Positions 47,766 to 57,017 of a stretch of DNA of 64,000 nt are shown in pieces; within the stretch, counting starts at the first letter, position 1; each line of letters starts with the position of its first letter. The notes below the pieces were generated by a model. It had not been told where the DNA came from. It saw only the letters and a program-made list of their open reading frames with translations, and did no database searches. This DNA comes from Candidatus Binatus soli. GTDB taxonomy: Bacteria; Desulfobacterota; Binatia; Binatales; Binataceae. Location: the NCBI GenBank assembly GCA_002479255.1, contig DLMJ01000044.1, positions 18,386 to 82,385 of the forward strand. The letters are read 5' to 3'. The position numbers were made by a program, and so were the translations under genes.

Positions 47766-49589
47766 TCAATCGACCTGGCGCAGCTTGATCAGCATCTCCC
47801 GCGGGCCGATGTAGCCGACTTTGCGCTGCGCCACCTTGCCTGCCGAATCGATCAGCATCGTCGTCGGCACGCCCTGGATTTCGAACTTGCTGGTCATCGC
47901 TTCGGTGGCCTTGTCCTGCGCCGTCAGATTCGCCTTCATCCGCACGAAGCGCTTTGCCTCGCTGACCACGGATGGATCGACAAAGGTCGAATGATCCATC
48001 TCGCGGCATGGGATGCACCAATCGGCGCTGAAATCGATCAGCACGGGCTTGCGCGCTTGGGCCGCCGATGCGAGCCGCTCGGGGTTGAATGGCTCGAAGC
48101 GAAGCTTCTCCGGCACCTGTCGCGGATAGAGCATGATCGCGAGCGCTCCCACCGCAGCTATTCCCAGCGCTGACCTAAGCACCAGGAACGGACGCCAGCT
48201 TCTCCCCTCGCGCGAAATGAAACCGAGATAAATCCCCACACCGGCCGCGTAATACGGCAGAATTCGAGTCATCAGGTTGTTCGGTACGACCGGATCGAGA
48301 AAGTAGATCGCGAGTCCGACCAGTACGAACCCGAAAAGCTCCTCGACCCACTTAAGCCATTCGCCCGAACGCGGTAGACGGCGGATATGCCCGGCCGCCA
48401 TCGCCAGCCCGATATATGGAACGCCGAGTCCCAGCGCCAGTGTGAAGAACAGCGCGAAACCGAAAAGCGCGCTCCCGCTTCTCTCCACCATCAGCAGCAA
48501 GCCCAGCACGATCGGGCCGATGCATGGCGCCGCCACCACGCCCATCCCCAGGCCCATCAGCAACGCACCCGCGTATCCGGGGCGGGCAGTGCCCGCGCGC
48601 TGCAGCATCCAATTCGGCGGCTGCAAGACGAACAAACCGAAGCACGACGCCGCCAGCGCCAGCAGCATCATGGACAGCGCGACGAGCACGAACGGATTGC
48701 GCATCGCAGCGCCGAACAGTCCGCCCGACATGGCGACGGCGACGCCCACCGCCGAGAACATCAGCGCGATTCCGAGCACGAAAAATATCGCCAGATACAT
48801 CACGCGGCGATGGCCTCCGCCCTGGCTGCCGAAATACGCGATCGTCACGCCGATTAGCGGATAGACGCACGGTGTCAGATTCAACGCGAGGCCGCCAAGA
48901 AATACCACGAGGAAGCCGAGGAACCATCCATGCTTGGCGAAGATGTCCGCGACCGCCGCGCCGGAATCATCGCCGCCGCCGCCGATACCGCCGCTCTTCG
49001 CGCCTCCCGTGCCTATCCCCTCCAGCGCTCCCGCCGCCGCGCCCGGAGCCGCCAGCGCGACCGTCGTACTGACGGACGCCGGCCGCAGGCATTCGTTGTT
49101 GTTGCAGCCCTGGTAGTCGATGGTAACCGTGAGCGCGTCGCCCGGCTTCGGCGCGAAGTTGGCAGCCGCCTTGAGCGGCGCCTCAAACTTGATATCGCCT
49201 CCGAACACCGAGATCTTGTCGCCGCCCGCGGCTTCGAGCGTCATCGTTTCAGCAGGCGGATACTTGATTGCGCCGGCCGTCACGCCGGCCGGGCCGCTGA
49301 CCTCGAGCTTGGTCGGGATGTAATCCTCGCTGAGCGGCTTGTCCGAATTGATATGCCATCCCGCGATCACCTGAGCGGCGACTTTGAGCGTGCCGGCGCC
49401 GCCGGCCCGCAGCGGAGGATCGATCGTGGCCGAGGTGATCTTTACGAGTTCATTCGCCTTCGGATTAGCATGCGCCGCCGGCGCGAAAATCAACCATGTG
49501 AGCGCAAAGACCACCGCTACGATCGAGGCCTGCCAGAACGGACGAGCCTTTGTGCCGTGGGGGAACAATCGGGATTCGCGCGAAATCAT
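47766..49589 (-). CDS. dsbD: Thiol:disulfide interchange protein DsbD-type
   Basis: Moves reducing power from cytoplasmic thioredoxin to the periplasm. Encodes 607 residues: signal peptide (ASIVAVVFALTWLIFAPAAHA), N-terminal periplasmic domain with the Cys pair in YQGCNNNECLRP, a membrane core of about eight helices with conserved Cys in LTPCVYPLIGVTIAYFG and AAPCIGPIVLG, and a C-terminal thioredoxin domain with the CXXC in DWCIPCREMDHSTF and cis-Pro in IQGVPTTMLID. All three Cys pairs are intact. It supports DsbC or cytochrome c maturation partners, none of which is in the window. Confidence 0.95.
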   Translation of the reverse strand: MISRESRLFPHGTKARPFWQASIVAVVFALTWLIFAPAAHANPKANELVKITSATIDPPLRAGGAGTLKVAAQVIAGWHINSDKPLSEDYIPTKLEVSGPAGVTAGAIKYPPAETMTLEAAGGDKISVFGGDIKFEAPLKAAANFAPKPGDALTVTIDYQGCNNNECLRPASVSTTVALAAPGAAAGALEGIGTGGAKSGGIGGGGDDSGAAVADIFAKHGWFLGFLVVFLGGLALNLTPCVYPLIGVTIAYFGSQGGGHRRVMYLAIFFVLGIALMFSAVGVAVAMSGGLFGAAMRNPFVLVALSMMLLALAASCFGLFVLQPPNWMLQRAGTARPGYAGALLMGLGMGVVAAPCIGPIVLGLLLMVERSGSALFGFALFFTLALGLGVPYIGLAMAAGHIRRLPRSGEWLKWVEELFGFVLVGLAIYFLDPVVPNNLMTRILPYYAAGVGIYLGFISREGRSWRPFLVLRSALGIAAVGALAIMLYPRQVPEKLRFEPFNPERLASAAQARKPVLIDFSADWCIPCREMDHSTFVDPSVVSEAKRFVRMKANLTAQDKATEAMTSKFEIQGVPTTMLIDSAGKVAQRKVGYIGPREMLIKLRQVD

Positions 49590-49646
49590 TTGTCAGTAGT
49601 TAGAACGTCATCGGCGCAGTTCTGGTTCCATCCGCGCAGTCTGCCG

Positions 49647-50849
49647 CTACTTGGCGGCGGCGCTCTGCTTGCCGTTGGTTGAAAGCGGAACCGACCCCAC
49701 GACCTCCAATCCGTAGCCCGGCAGATTGGCAAGCCGCGGCGTCGCGTCGGACATGATAATCATCTTGCGCACGCCCACGTCGCGGAGAATCTGCGCGCCG
49801 ATTCCGTAGTCGCGGAAATCAGCCTCGGGCGCGTTGACCCGCGTAGTTGCACGGCGCGCCGGGCGCCCGCCCTCAAAATCCGACGCAAGCGCGTTGGACT
49901 CGCGCTTGAGATACAACAGCACGCCCTCGCCCGCCGCCGAGATTCGTTCCATCGCGGAGCGCAGCAGGTTGCGGGTGTTGCGAACGGAGTAGCCGAACAC
50001 GTCGCCCGGCAGATATTCGCGATGCGCCCGAACCAGAATCGGCTTGGCCGGATCCACCTTGCCCATCACCAGCACCAGGTGCTCCGTGTGATCGATCAGG
50101 TTGCGATAGACGATCGCGCTGAACTCGCCGAACGCGGTCGGCAGCTTCGCTTGCGCGATCCGCTGGACCATCGTCTCGTTGCGCAGCCGGTACCCGATGA
50201 TGTCCGCGACCGTGACAATCTTGAGCCCGTGCACTTTAGCGAACTCGATCAGGTCGTCGCGCCGCGCCATTGTGCCGTCTTCCTTCAGGATCTCGCAGAT
50301 GACGCCCGCCGGCTTGAGTCCCGCCAGCCGCGCGAGATCGACCGCGCCTTCGGTCTGCCCCGTGCGCACCAGCACGCCGCCGTCGCGTGCGCGCAGCGGA
50401 TAGACGTAGCCGGGGGTGATGAACTCGGCGCCGCTGGCGTCCTCCCGCACCGCCTGCAAAATCGTGGTCGAGCGATCCTGCGCCGAGATACCCGACCCCG
50501 ACGCTCGCCGCGCGGTGATCGCCGTCGTGAATGCCGTCCCCAGCGGCGCCTGGTTGTCGCCAACCATCATGCTGAGCCCGAGTCTGTCTATTCGCTCCGC
50601 CGACATGGGCAGGCAGATGAGTCCGCGCCCGAACCTGGCCATGAAGTTGATCGCTTCGGGGGTGACTTTTTCGGCCGCCATGCACAAATCGCCCTCGTTC
50701 TCCCGCTGTTCGTCATCCATCAGGATGATCATGTGGCCGCGGCGGGTTTCGTCGAGTGCTTCCTCGATCGAAATGAACGGCGCGGGGGCTTTCTTGCGGG
50801 GACTTATCTCACCAAACATTCGTGCGGCTCTCGATAAACTCTTACTCAA
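49647..50849 (-). CDS. RibBX: dihydroxybutanone phosphate synthase with degenerate GTP cyclohydrolase II domain
   Basis: Makes 3,4-dihydroxy-2-butanone 4-phosphate from ribulose 5-phosphate. Encodes 400 residues. TTG 50849 is favoured over ATG 50819 because GGAGGT lies seven bases upstream. The N-terminal half is a canonical RibB domain: DDEQRENEGDLCMAAEKVTPEAINFMARFGRGLICLPM and HTGQTEGAVDLARLAG-type segment (here RTGQTEG). The C-terminal half aligns with RibA but the zinc Cys motif HSECLTGDxxxSxRCDCG reads HREYLPGDVFGYSVRNTRN, and the QEGRxIGL motif reads RESNALA. All zinc ligands and the catalytic motif are lost, so it cannot hydrolyse GTP. This matches the RibBX variant described in Proteobacteria. 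A separate RibA must exist elsewhere. Confidence 0.9.
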   Translation of the reverse strand: MSKSLSRAARMFGEISPRKKAPAPFISIEEALDETRRGHMIILMDDEQRENEGDLCMAAEKVTPEAINFMARFGRGLICLPMSAERIDRLGLSMMVGDNQAPLGTAFTTAITARRASGSGISAQDRSTTILQAVREDASGAEFITPGYVYPLRARDGGVLVRTGQTEGAVDLARLAGLKPAGVICEILKEDGTMARRDDLIEFAKVHGLKIVTVADIIGYRLRNETMVQRIAQAKLPTAFGEFSAIVYRNLIDHTEHLVLVMGKVDPAKPILVRAHREYLPGDVFGYSVRNTRNLLRSAMERISAAGEGVLLYLKRESNALASDFEGGRPARRATTRVNAPEADFRDYGIGAQILRDVGVRKMIIMSDATPRLANLPGYGLEVVGSVPLSTNGKQSAAAK

Positions 50850-50904
50850 CTATATACCTCCAGCCAAGCATCCTCGAAGCCTGCGCGGTGCTATCTTGGG
50901 CGCC

Positions 50905-51663
50905 ATGGCGGCAGAAATTACTACGGCGGTCCTGCTGGCGGCGGGGCGCGGCAAACGCCTGGGCACGCTGACCGCCGAGACTCCGAAACCAATGCTCGAT
51001 ATCGCCGGTTCACCCCTGATTTCGCATATCGCCGACGCGCTCGCGGCGGCCGGACTGACGCACTTCATTGTCGTGACGGGCTACCTGTCGGAGCAAATCG
51101 AAGGATGGGCGAAAACCTGGCAGCGCGAAAATCCCGAAATCAAAATCACAACCGTCAGGCAGCCGCAATTGAACGGGACTGGCGGCGCGATGCTTGCGGC
51201 GCGGGCGCATCTTGCAGGCCTGCCGCGCTTCGTCTTCGGATGGGGCGATATTCTGATGGACCGCGCGAACTACCCGCGCTTCATCCATCACGCGCGGATC
51301 GACGAGTACGATTTGATGCTTGCGGTGAATCGCGTCAAGGATCCCTTCCGCGGCGCGGCCGTCTATGTGACCCGGCACATGACGGTCGAACGCCTCGACG
51401 AAAAACCGGCGCCCGGAACCGCCAGAACCGAATGGAACAACGCGGGACTTTTCGCCACCGGCCGGATAATTTTCGACTACCTCGCGCGGCTCGAACCGTC
51501 GGTGCGCGGCGAGCTCGAAATCCCCGGTGCAATCGCGCAAATGATCGCCGACGGCCGCGTCGTGCGCGCGGTTGATATGCGCGGATTCTGGAGCGACGTC
51601 GGCACGCCCGAAGACCTCGAGAAGGCGCGCGCCTGGTTCAAGCCAAAAGGGAAGCGGCGATGA
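50905..51663 (+). CDS. Sugar-1-phosphate nucleotidyltransferase
   Basis: Encodes 252 residues of the NTP-transferase fold. The nucleotide site ITTAVLLAAGRGKRLGTLTAETPKPMLDIAGSPLI is typical of MurU/RmlA/GlmU-like enzymes, with a later GWGDIL (metal-binding Asp) and GFWSDVGTPEDLEKAR. Its stop overlaps the GHMP kinase start by ATGA (51660-51663). Together they could turn a free sugar into NDP-sugar: kinase to sugar-1-phosphate, this enzyme to the nucleotide sugar. The AmgK/MurU pair for MurNAc salvage is a structurally similar arrangement, and a galactose route is the other option given the alpha-galactosidase next door. Confidence 0.88.
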   Translation: MAAEITTAVLLAAGRGKRLGTLTAETPKPMLDIAGSPLISHIADALAAAGLTHFIVVTGYLSEQIEGWAKTWQRENPEIKITTVRQPQLNGTGGAMLAARAHLAGLPRFVFGWGDILMDRANYPRFIHHARIDEYDLMLAVNRVKDPFRGAAVYVTRHMTVERLDEKPAPGTARTEWNNAGLFATGRIIFDYLARLEPSVRGELEIPGAIAQMIADGRVVRAVDMRGFWSDVGTPEDLEKARAWFKPKGKRR

Positions 51664-53087
51664 ATCTGCCCGACGGATGGGACGCCGGGGAGTTGGCGCG
51701 CGCTGCACGCCTCGGCGCTTTAGTCCGCGCCGGTGGCGATCGCGCCGACGCGCGAATCTTCGCGGCCCGCGCGCCCGGTCGCGTCAATCTAATCGGCGAG
51801 CACACGGACTACAGCGGCCTGCCCGTGATGCCGGTTGCGATCGATCGATCTACAATCGTCGTCGCCGCCGCCATCACGACAGCCGAAATCGAACTGGCCA
51901 ACGCCGACCCCGGCTGGTCCTCGCGCCGTTTTGCAATCGAACGGCGGATCCCACCATACGAAACCGGCGATTGGGCGAACTACGTGAAGGCCGCGATCCA
52001 GGGAGTGATTGATCACTTTGCGCGGCGCGGACGTTTTTCTACGCCTGCAACTTTAATTGACAACTTGCAGGGCGCATCGATGGTCGTCGATGGCCGCGTG
52101 CCGCCGGCTGCGGGGCTGTCGTCATCGGCCGCGCTCACGGTTTCGACCGCGATGGCATTCATGGCGGTCAACGAACTCGAACTCGACCCGATCGAAACCG
52201 CGACGATGGTTGCGCGCAGCGAATGGTACGTCGGGACGCGGGCGGGCGGAATGGACCAGGCGGCGTCGATTCTCGGCCGTCGCGACCATGCGCTGTTTAT
52301 CGAGTTCGACCCGATCCGCGTGCGCGCAGTGAAGATGCCGGCGAACGCGGCGCTGGTCGTGGCAGATAGCCGGGAACTGGCGGACAAGTCGGGGATGGTG
52401 CGCGCGGAATACAATCGGCGGGTCGTCGAATGCGCGCTGGCGGCGCGAATTCTCGGATGCGCGCTCAAGCTCGACGGCGTGACGATCCTTGGTGACGTGG
52501 TTCGCGCATCGCCCGGATGGAACGCCGCGGGACTCGTCGAGAAACTCGCGGCGGCCGCGCCCGCGCGGCTCGGCGCAGACCTGAAAGAGGCGGCGAGCAT
52601 CCTGGGCGTCTCACAGGTGGCGCTCGAAGCAGAGTTGCTCGGCCAGGGATCGACTCGGATCGCGCTGGATTCGAACCGCCCGCTGGAAATTCTGAAACGA
52701 GCGCGGCATGTCTTGAGCGAGACCGAGCGGGTGATTCGTGCGGCGGACGTGCTCGAGGCGGGGCGCCTCGATGAAATGGGAAAGCTGATGGATGCGTCGC
52801 ATCAGAGTCTCGCAGATGACTTCGAATGCAGCACGGGGCGGCTCGACGCCATCGTGGAATGTGCACGGCGCGGCGGTGCGTTCGGCGCGCGCCTGACGGG
52901 TGCGGGTTTCGGCGGTTCGATTGTTGCGCTGTGCGACGTGGCGAGCGCGGATGCGGTGATTGAATCGATCGATCGGGGCTATTACGCGAAGCTGGATACC
53001 GGCGCGCCCAGTGAAAAAAGTGAAAATTCGCGAGCCGTGTTGCATGCGGGCGCGGGCGCGAGCGTGATCGATTTGCGCATGGCGTGA
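51660..53087 (+). CDS. Galactokinase-like GHMP kinase
   Basis: Encodes 475 residues. Galactokinase signature ARAPGRVNLIGEHTDYSG is near residue 39, the GHMP ATP loop PPAAGLSSSAALTVSTAMAF near 143, and the third motif RLTGAGFGGSIVALCDV near 410. RAGGMDQAASILG holds the catalytic Asp area. It is 475 residues against about 380-400 for typical GalK, the extra length lying partly in the C-terminal region. Phosphorylates galactose (or a related hexose) at C1. Follows the nucleotidyltransferase with a 4-base overlap, and is convergent with an alpha-galactosidase, so free galactose from that enzyme is a likely substrate. Confidence 0.88.
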   Translation: MNLPDGWDAGELARAARLGALVRAGGDRADARIFAARAPGRVNLIGEHTDYSGLPVMPVAIDRSTIVVAAAITTAEIELANADPGWSSRRFAIERRIPPYETGDWANYVKAAIQGVIDHFARRGRFSTPATLIDNLQGASMVVDGRVPPAAGLSSSAALTVSTAMAFMAVNELELDPIETATMVARSEWYVGTRAGGMDQAASILGRRDHALFIEFDPIRVRAVKMPANAALVVADSRELADKSGMVRAEYNRRVVECALAARILGCALKLDGVTILGDVVRASPGWNAAGLVEKLAAAAPARLGADLKEAASILGVSQVALEAELLGQGSTRIALDSNRPLEILKRARHVLSETERVIRAADVLEAGRLDEMGKLMDASHQSLADDFECSTGRLDAIVECARRGGAFGARLTGAGFGGSIVALCDVASADAVIESIDRGYYAKLDTGAPSEKSENSRAVLHAGAGASVIDLRMA

Positions 53088-53094
53088 GAGCGCC

Positions 53095-55008
53095 TTAACG
53101 CTTGAGGCGGAGAATGCGCGCCGAGTGCGGTGGTAGATCGATCGTATCGAATATTTCAGTCTTCTCGTCGCAGGTGAGATCGAGCGCAACAGTTTCGAGG
53201 GCGCCCAGCTTAAGATCGGATGTATCCACTCGTGCGGGCGAGTCGCCGCGATTCAGGAGCATCGCGATTGCGCCGCCGCCTGCGGTTTCAGCGATCAGGC
53301 CGCGCACGTCGCCCGCGGCCATCAGATCGAGCGCGAGTACCGGTTCGCGCGCCGCGCTGGAATCGATCTCGGTGCTGATTTGCGCGACTGCACGAAACAA
53401 TTTTCCCGCTTCGGCGTCGAGGATGGCCATGTCATCGGAGATCAGAAGCATCCCGCCGCTGGCGACGATGGTCGCGGCCAGCGCGGCGCGCTCGTCGGCG
53501 CTGAGGCGGGTTTCGCGCGCCCGCAGCATCAAACAGTCGGGGTCGTTCAGCCATAGACGCCGATGCATGAAGCTGCGCGCGATGATCGCGTCGAGCGCAT
53601 AGACCGTGGACGGGTCGCCCGCTCCGGAAGCGGTCGAGCCCCAAAACGGGGAAACGTCGGGGCCGATGCGCATACCGTCCACGACGCCGACCGCCTGGCC
53701 AATCGGGCAGCCGCATCCGAGGATGAACGCGTCGTCGCCGGCGCCGGCCCGAATCGCCTCGAGGCCGTGGCGCAAGGTTTCGCCGCGCGTGAGATTTGGA
53801 TCGTGACGCCGGCCGGGTGCAGCGGCGGCGTAAAGAAAATCGAGTTTCAAATACGAATAGCCCAACTCGCGGGTGAGCTTCGCGAACAGATGGCGCAGGT
53901 GCGCGAGAAACGCCGGGTTGCTTGCGTCGAGCGCGTATGCGAACGCGTCGTTGCTCGCGGTCCAGTTCGCGTTGTAGCCGGCGCGAACGGGTTCGCCGGT
54001 CGCCGTGTGCATGATGAACCAGTCGGGATGATCGATCATCAGGCGCGAGTCGCGGGCGGCAAGAAACGGCGCGGTCCACAGCCCGGCCTTGAAGCCGGCG
54101 GCGCGAATTTCGCCGGCGATCTTTTTCAGCCCACCCGGAAATTTGGCGTTGGTGGTATCCCAGTCGCCGAGCGCGGACTGAAAGCCGTCGTCGAGTTGAA
54201 TCACGTCGAGCGGAAAGCGGGAGCGCATCGCTTCGAGCGACTTGATGTTGGCGCGGAGCGCGTCCTCGGTGATCGCGTCAAAGTAGTGGTACCAGGAGCA
54301 CCATCCGCGCTGAAACGGCGCGCTGACCCGCGCGTTCATCCACCGCCCGGCCGCGTCGGCCCATCGCGCGGCCAGCCGCGCGGCGGAGTCATCGGCGGCG
54401 ACGATGAACAGCGGATCGAGTTCGCGATGTGCGCCCGGCGCGAGAGTTACATCGTCGAGGATCGCGCGTGCGATTATTTTCTCAGGGCTCGAGACGGTGA
54501 GGGTCGAAAGCGAAGTGGCGGCGCCGATGAATCCGGCCAGGACGCGCTCCCCGGCACTGCGACTTTCGACGATCGTGAAAAGTTCAGAGGTATCCGCTTC
54601 GGGGAATTCAGGCGGGCGCGTCGGTTCACTCTGGTGATTGAGGCGAATGATGAAATGGGCGGTGTCGCGCGGATCGTTTTTCTGCGACGCGCCTACATCG
54701 TGGCCGCCCGAGGCGCTCCATGACTGGTATCCATGCTTGAAGAACCGCGCCGGGGCAGACGGCGCGAAACCGGTCAAAACTTCGAAGATTGCGTACGTGA
54801 GTCGAACAGCGTCGGCGCCGCGATTGGCGATGGTTGCGCGAACGATGGCGCCGCCGAGCGCGTGTTCGAGACGGGCCGAAATGGCGAGGCCGTCGCGGAT
54901 GGCGCTCGATTCACGCGCACCGAAGGGCGCGGCGAGATCGAGCGCGCGCGGGTGACCAGCGGCGTCGATGAAGTGGAGTTCGATTCGCGACGGGAGTGCG
55001 TTAGTCAC
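53095..55008 (-). CDS. Alpha-galactosidase, glycoside hydrolase family 36-like
   Basis: Encodes 637 residues starting at GTG 55008. N-terminal beta-domain, then a TIM barrel with WCSWYHYFDAITEDALRANI, IQLDDGFQSALGDWDTTNAKFP, FKAGLWTAPFLAA, the nucleophile Asp in YSYLKLDFLYAAA, and the acid/base region in VDGMRIGPDVSPFWG. No signal peptide is evident, so it probably acts in the cytoplasm on imported galactosides. It ends 7 bases from the convergent galactokinase-like gene. The GH36 family also includes raffinose synthases; the LKLDF/RIGPDV motif pair fits hydrolase activity. Confidence 0.88.
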   Translation of the reverse strand: MTNALPSRIELHFIDAAGHPRALDLAAPFGARESSAIRDGLAISARLEHALGGAIVRATIANRGADAVRLTYAIFEVLTGFAPSAPARFFKHGYQSWSASGGHDVGASQKNDPRDTAHFIIRLNHQSEPTRPPEFPEADTSELFTIVESRSAGERVLAGFIGAATSLSTLTVSSPEKIIARAILDDVTLAPGAHRELDPLFIVAADDSAARLAARWADAAGRWMNARVSAPFQRGWCSWYHYFDAITEDALRANIKSLEAMRSRFPLDVIQLDDGFQSALGDWDTTNAKFPGGLKKIAGEIRAAGFKAGLWTAPFLAARDSRLMIDHPDWFIMHTATGEPVRAGYNANWTASNDAFAYALDASNPAFLAHLRHLFAKLTRELGYSYLKLDFLYAAAAPGRRHDPNLTRGETLRHGLEAIRAGAGDDAFILGCGCPIGQAVGVVDGMRIGPDVSPFWGSTASGAGDPSTVYALDAIIARSFMHRRLWLNDPDCLMLRARETRLSADERAALAATIVASGGMLLISDDMAILDAEAGKLFRAVAQISTEIDSSAAREPVLALDLMAAGDVRGLIAETAGGGAIAMLLNRGDSPARVDTSDLKLGALETVALDLTCDEKTEIFDTIDLPPHSARILRLKR

Positions 55009-55073
55009 GTGGGTGAGAGTTGCAAAGAGGCGCGATCACGGCAAGTCAGGGGGCAAGGAGAAGAGGCGGAGTT

Positions 55074-55108
55074 CAGATACCGAAACCCGTAAGGGGTTTC
55101 GATGTCTG
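55074..55108. repeat. Imperfect 15-bp hairpin between alpha-galactosidase and selA
   Basis: CAGATACCGAAACCC (55074-55088) and GGGTTTCGATGTCTG (55094-55108) form a stem with two mismatches and a 5-base GTAAG loop in the divergent region. It may be a REP-like element or an RNA hairpin in the selA leader. Confidence 0.45.
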
Positions 55109-55151
55109 GAGTCCGTGTCTCTGCGTGGGTTGCGCGGGGGCGGGGCGGTCT

Positions 55152-56597
55152 TTGATAATCAAACAAGCCGCCGTGCCGAGACATTCGCGAAAACATAAAG
55201 ACGCAGATATCGACGCGCGCGCGGAGGCCGTCCGCGCACTTCCGCCGATCGACGAATGCCTCCGCGCCGCCCAGGCGAATCCCGCTCTCGCCGGATTCAG
55301 CCGCATCTACCTCAAACTGATGGTGCAGCGGGCGCAGGCAGAATTGCGCGCCGCGATTCTTTCGGGACGCGACGCGATCCGGCGCGATCGGGCCGCGATG
55401 ATCGCCGCGGTGGCGCGCGCGGTCGCGCGCGCCGTCGCGGCGGACGAGCCGCGGCTTAGGCCGGTGGTCAACGCGACGGGAGTCGTGCTGCATACGAACC
55501 TCGGCCGCGCGATCCTGGCGGAATCGGCGATCGAGGCGGTCGAGATGGCGGCGCGATCGGCGGTCAACCTGGAATACGATCTCGAGACCGGCGCGCGCGG
55601 CGACCGGGATACGATCGTCGAGGACGAGATTTGCGCGCTCACAGGGGCCGAGGCTGCTACCGTGGTGAACAACAACGCCGCGGCGGTCGTTCTCGCGCTC
55701 AACTCGCTCGCCGAGGGGCGCGAAGTAATAGTATCGCGCGGCGAGATGATCGAGATTGGCGGATCGTTTCGGTTGCCCGACGTGATGGCCAAAAGCGGCG
55801 CGATAATCCGCGAAGTCGGGACGACCAATCGGACGCATCCGGGGGATTACGCGGATGCGATCGGTCCGGAAACGGCCCTTCTGCTCAAGGTGCATCCGTC
55901 GAACTACCGCGTGGTCGGCTTCACCAGCGAAGTGGCGCTGGAAGAGCTGGTCGAAATCGGGCGCGCGCGGGGAATCGACGTGATGGAGGATCTCGGCTCG
56001 GGGGCGATTGTCGATCTGACGGAGTTCGGAATCCCGCGCGAACCTTTAGTGCGCGAGCGAATCGCGGCGGGCGCTGCGATTGTCACGTTCTCGGGCGACA
56101 AGCTGCTGGGCGGTCCGCAGGCGGGCGTGATTGCCGGGCAACGGGGGCCGATCGAACGAATCAAGCGCAATCCGCTGAAGCGGGCGCTCAGATGCGACAA
56201 GCTGACGCTGGCGGCGCTCGCGGCGACTCTTCGGCTGTATCTTCGCTCGGGCGACCTGGGTGAGGAGCTGCCGACGATCCGACTGCTGGGGCGGCGTGCA
56301 AGTGAGATTGGCGCAATCGCGCCGCGCGCGCGGGAGATAGTGGCGGAGCGGCTGGCCGGCGAATACGTGGTCGAAATAGTCGATGCGGCTTCGCAGGTCG
56401 GCTCGGGCGCGATGCCGGTCGAGGAATTGAAGTCGGTCGCGCTTCGGGTGAGCCATCCGGAGAAATCCGCCAACGCGATCGCGGCGATGTTCCGTCGCGC
56501 GCGAATAATCGGGCGAGTGGTCGATGATTCGTTCCATCTCGATTTGCGCACGGTTGAGGATCCGGCGGTCTTCGCGGTGAAGCTGGAAGCTGACTAG
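55152..56597 (+). CDS. selA: L-seryl-tRNA(Sec) selenium transferase
   Basis: PLP enzyme that converts Ser-tRNA(Sec) to Sec-tRNA(Sec). Encodes 481 residues from TTG 55152 (GTG 55173 is an alternative); E. coli SelA is 463. No ATG is available near the family start. Visible: LPPIDECLRAAQANPALAGFSR, VVNATGVVLHTNLGRAIL, NLEYDLETGARGDRDTIVEDEIC, AATVVNNNAAAVVLALNSLA, DVMEDLGSGAIVDL and the Schiff-base Lys in VTFSGDKLLGGPQAGVIAG. No selB, selD or tRNA(Sec) is seen in this window. The selenocysteine machinery must be split elsewhere. Confidence 0.94.
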   Translation: MIIKQAAVPRHSRKHKDADIDARAEAVRALPPIDECLRAAQANPALAGFSRIYLKLMVQRAQAELRAAILSGRDAIRRDRAAMIAAVARAVARAVAADEPRLRPVVNATGVVLHTNLGRAILAESAIEAVEMAARSAVNLEYDLETGARGDRDTIVEDEICALTGAEAATVVNNNAAAVVLALNSLAEGREVIVSRGEMIEIGGSFRLPDVMAKSGAIIREVGTTNRTHPGDYADAIGPETALLLKVHPSNYRVVGFTSEVALEELVEIGRARGIDVMEDLGSGAIVDLTEFGIPREPLVRERIAAGAAIVTFSGDKLLGGPQAGVIAGQRGPIERIKRNPLKRALRCDKLTLAALAATLRLYLRSGDLGEELPTIRLLGRRASEIGAIAPRAREIVAERLAGEYVVEIVDAASQVGSGAMPVEELKSVALRVSHPEKSANAIAAMFRRARIIGRVVDDSFHLDLRTVEDPAVFAVKLEAD

Positions 56598-57017
56598 GAT
56601 TGTAAAACTTCGCGGGCAGGAGCGCTGAACAGAATGGAAGTTACGCAACTACAGTTTTGTAATTAGAAATATGAGGCTCGGTCAAATAGGATTGCTCGCA
56701 TTTCTGAGTTGGTGTTTGCCAGTGCCTCCACCGAAATCTGAAATCAGGCCATTCTTCCGTGACCGACCCGATTGGCAGTACGCTGAAGCCCGGAGACATC
56801 GAGCGATTCGCCGCGATGGGCGTGTCGCGAATAACCATCGGGCCGGGCGCGACGACGCGGGAGCATATCGCGTCGATGGAAAAGTTCGGCGCCGAGGTAA
56901 TCGCCGGGCAGTGATCGCGAACGGACAGTATCAGGGTGCGAGCTTTGCGCAGCCGGTTGGCGCGTCGCAATTCGCGCGGATATCATCGGAACTTGCGCCG
57001 GAGGAGCGCTTACCAAG
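56598..57017. other. 420-base gap after selA, with an LLM gene remnant
   Basis: No intact gene is supported between selA and the zinc-ribbon gene. The right half contains the C-terminal remnant described in the next entry; the left half (56598-56705) is AT-rich and closed by stops in every + frame I checked. Confidence 0.4.
56759..56914 (+). pseudogene. Remnant of an LLM-type oxidoreductase C-terminus
   Basis: A 51-codon frame opening at GTG 56759 reads TDPIGSTLKPGDIERFAAMGVSRITIG and later EHIASMEKFGAEVIAG. This matches the last beta-alpha units and terminal helix of luciferase-like monooxygenases. Stops upstream (TGA at 56705, TAG at 56687, TGA at 56672) close the frame, and there is no ribosome site. 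I read it as the leftover 3' end of a lost gene. Confidence 0.5.
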
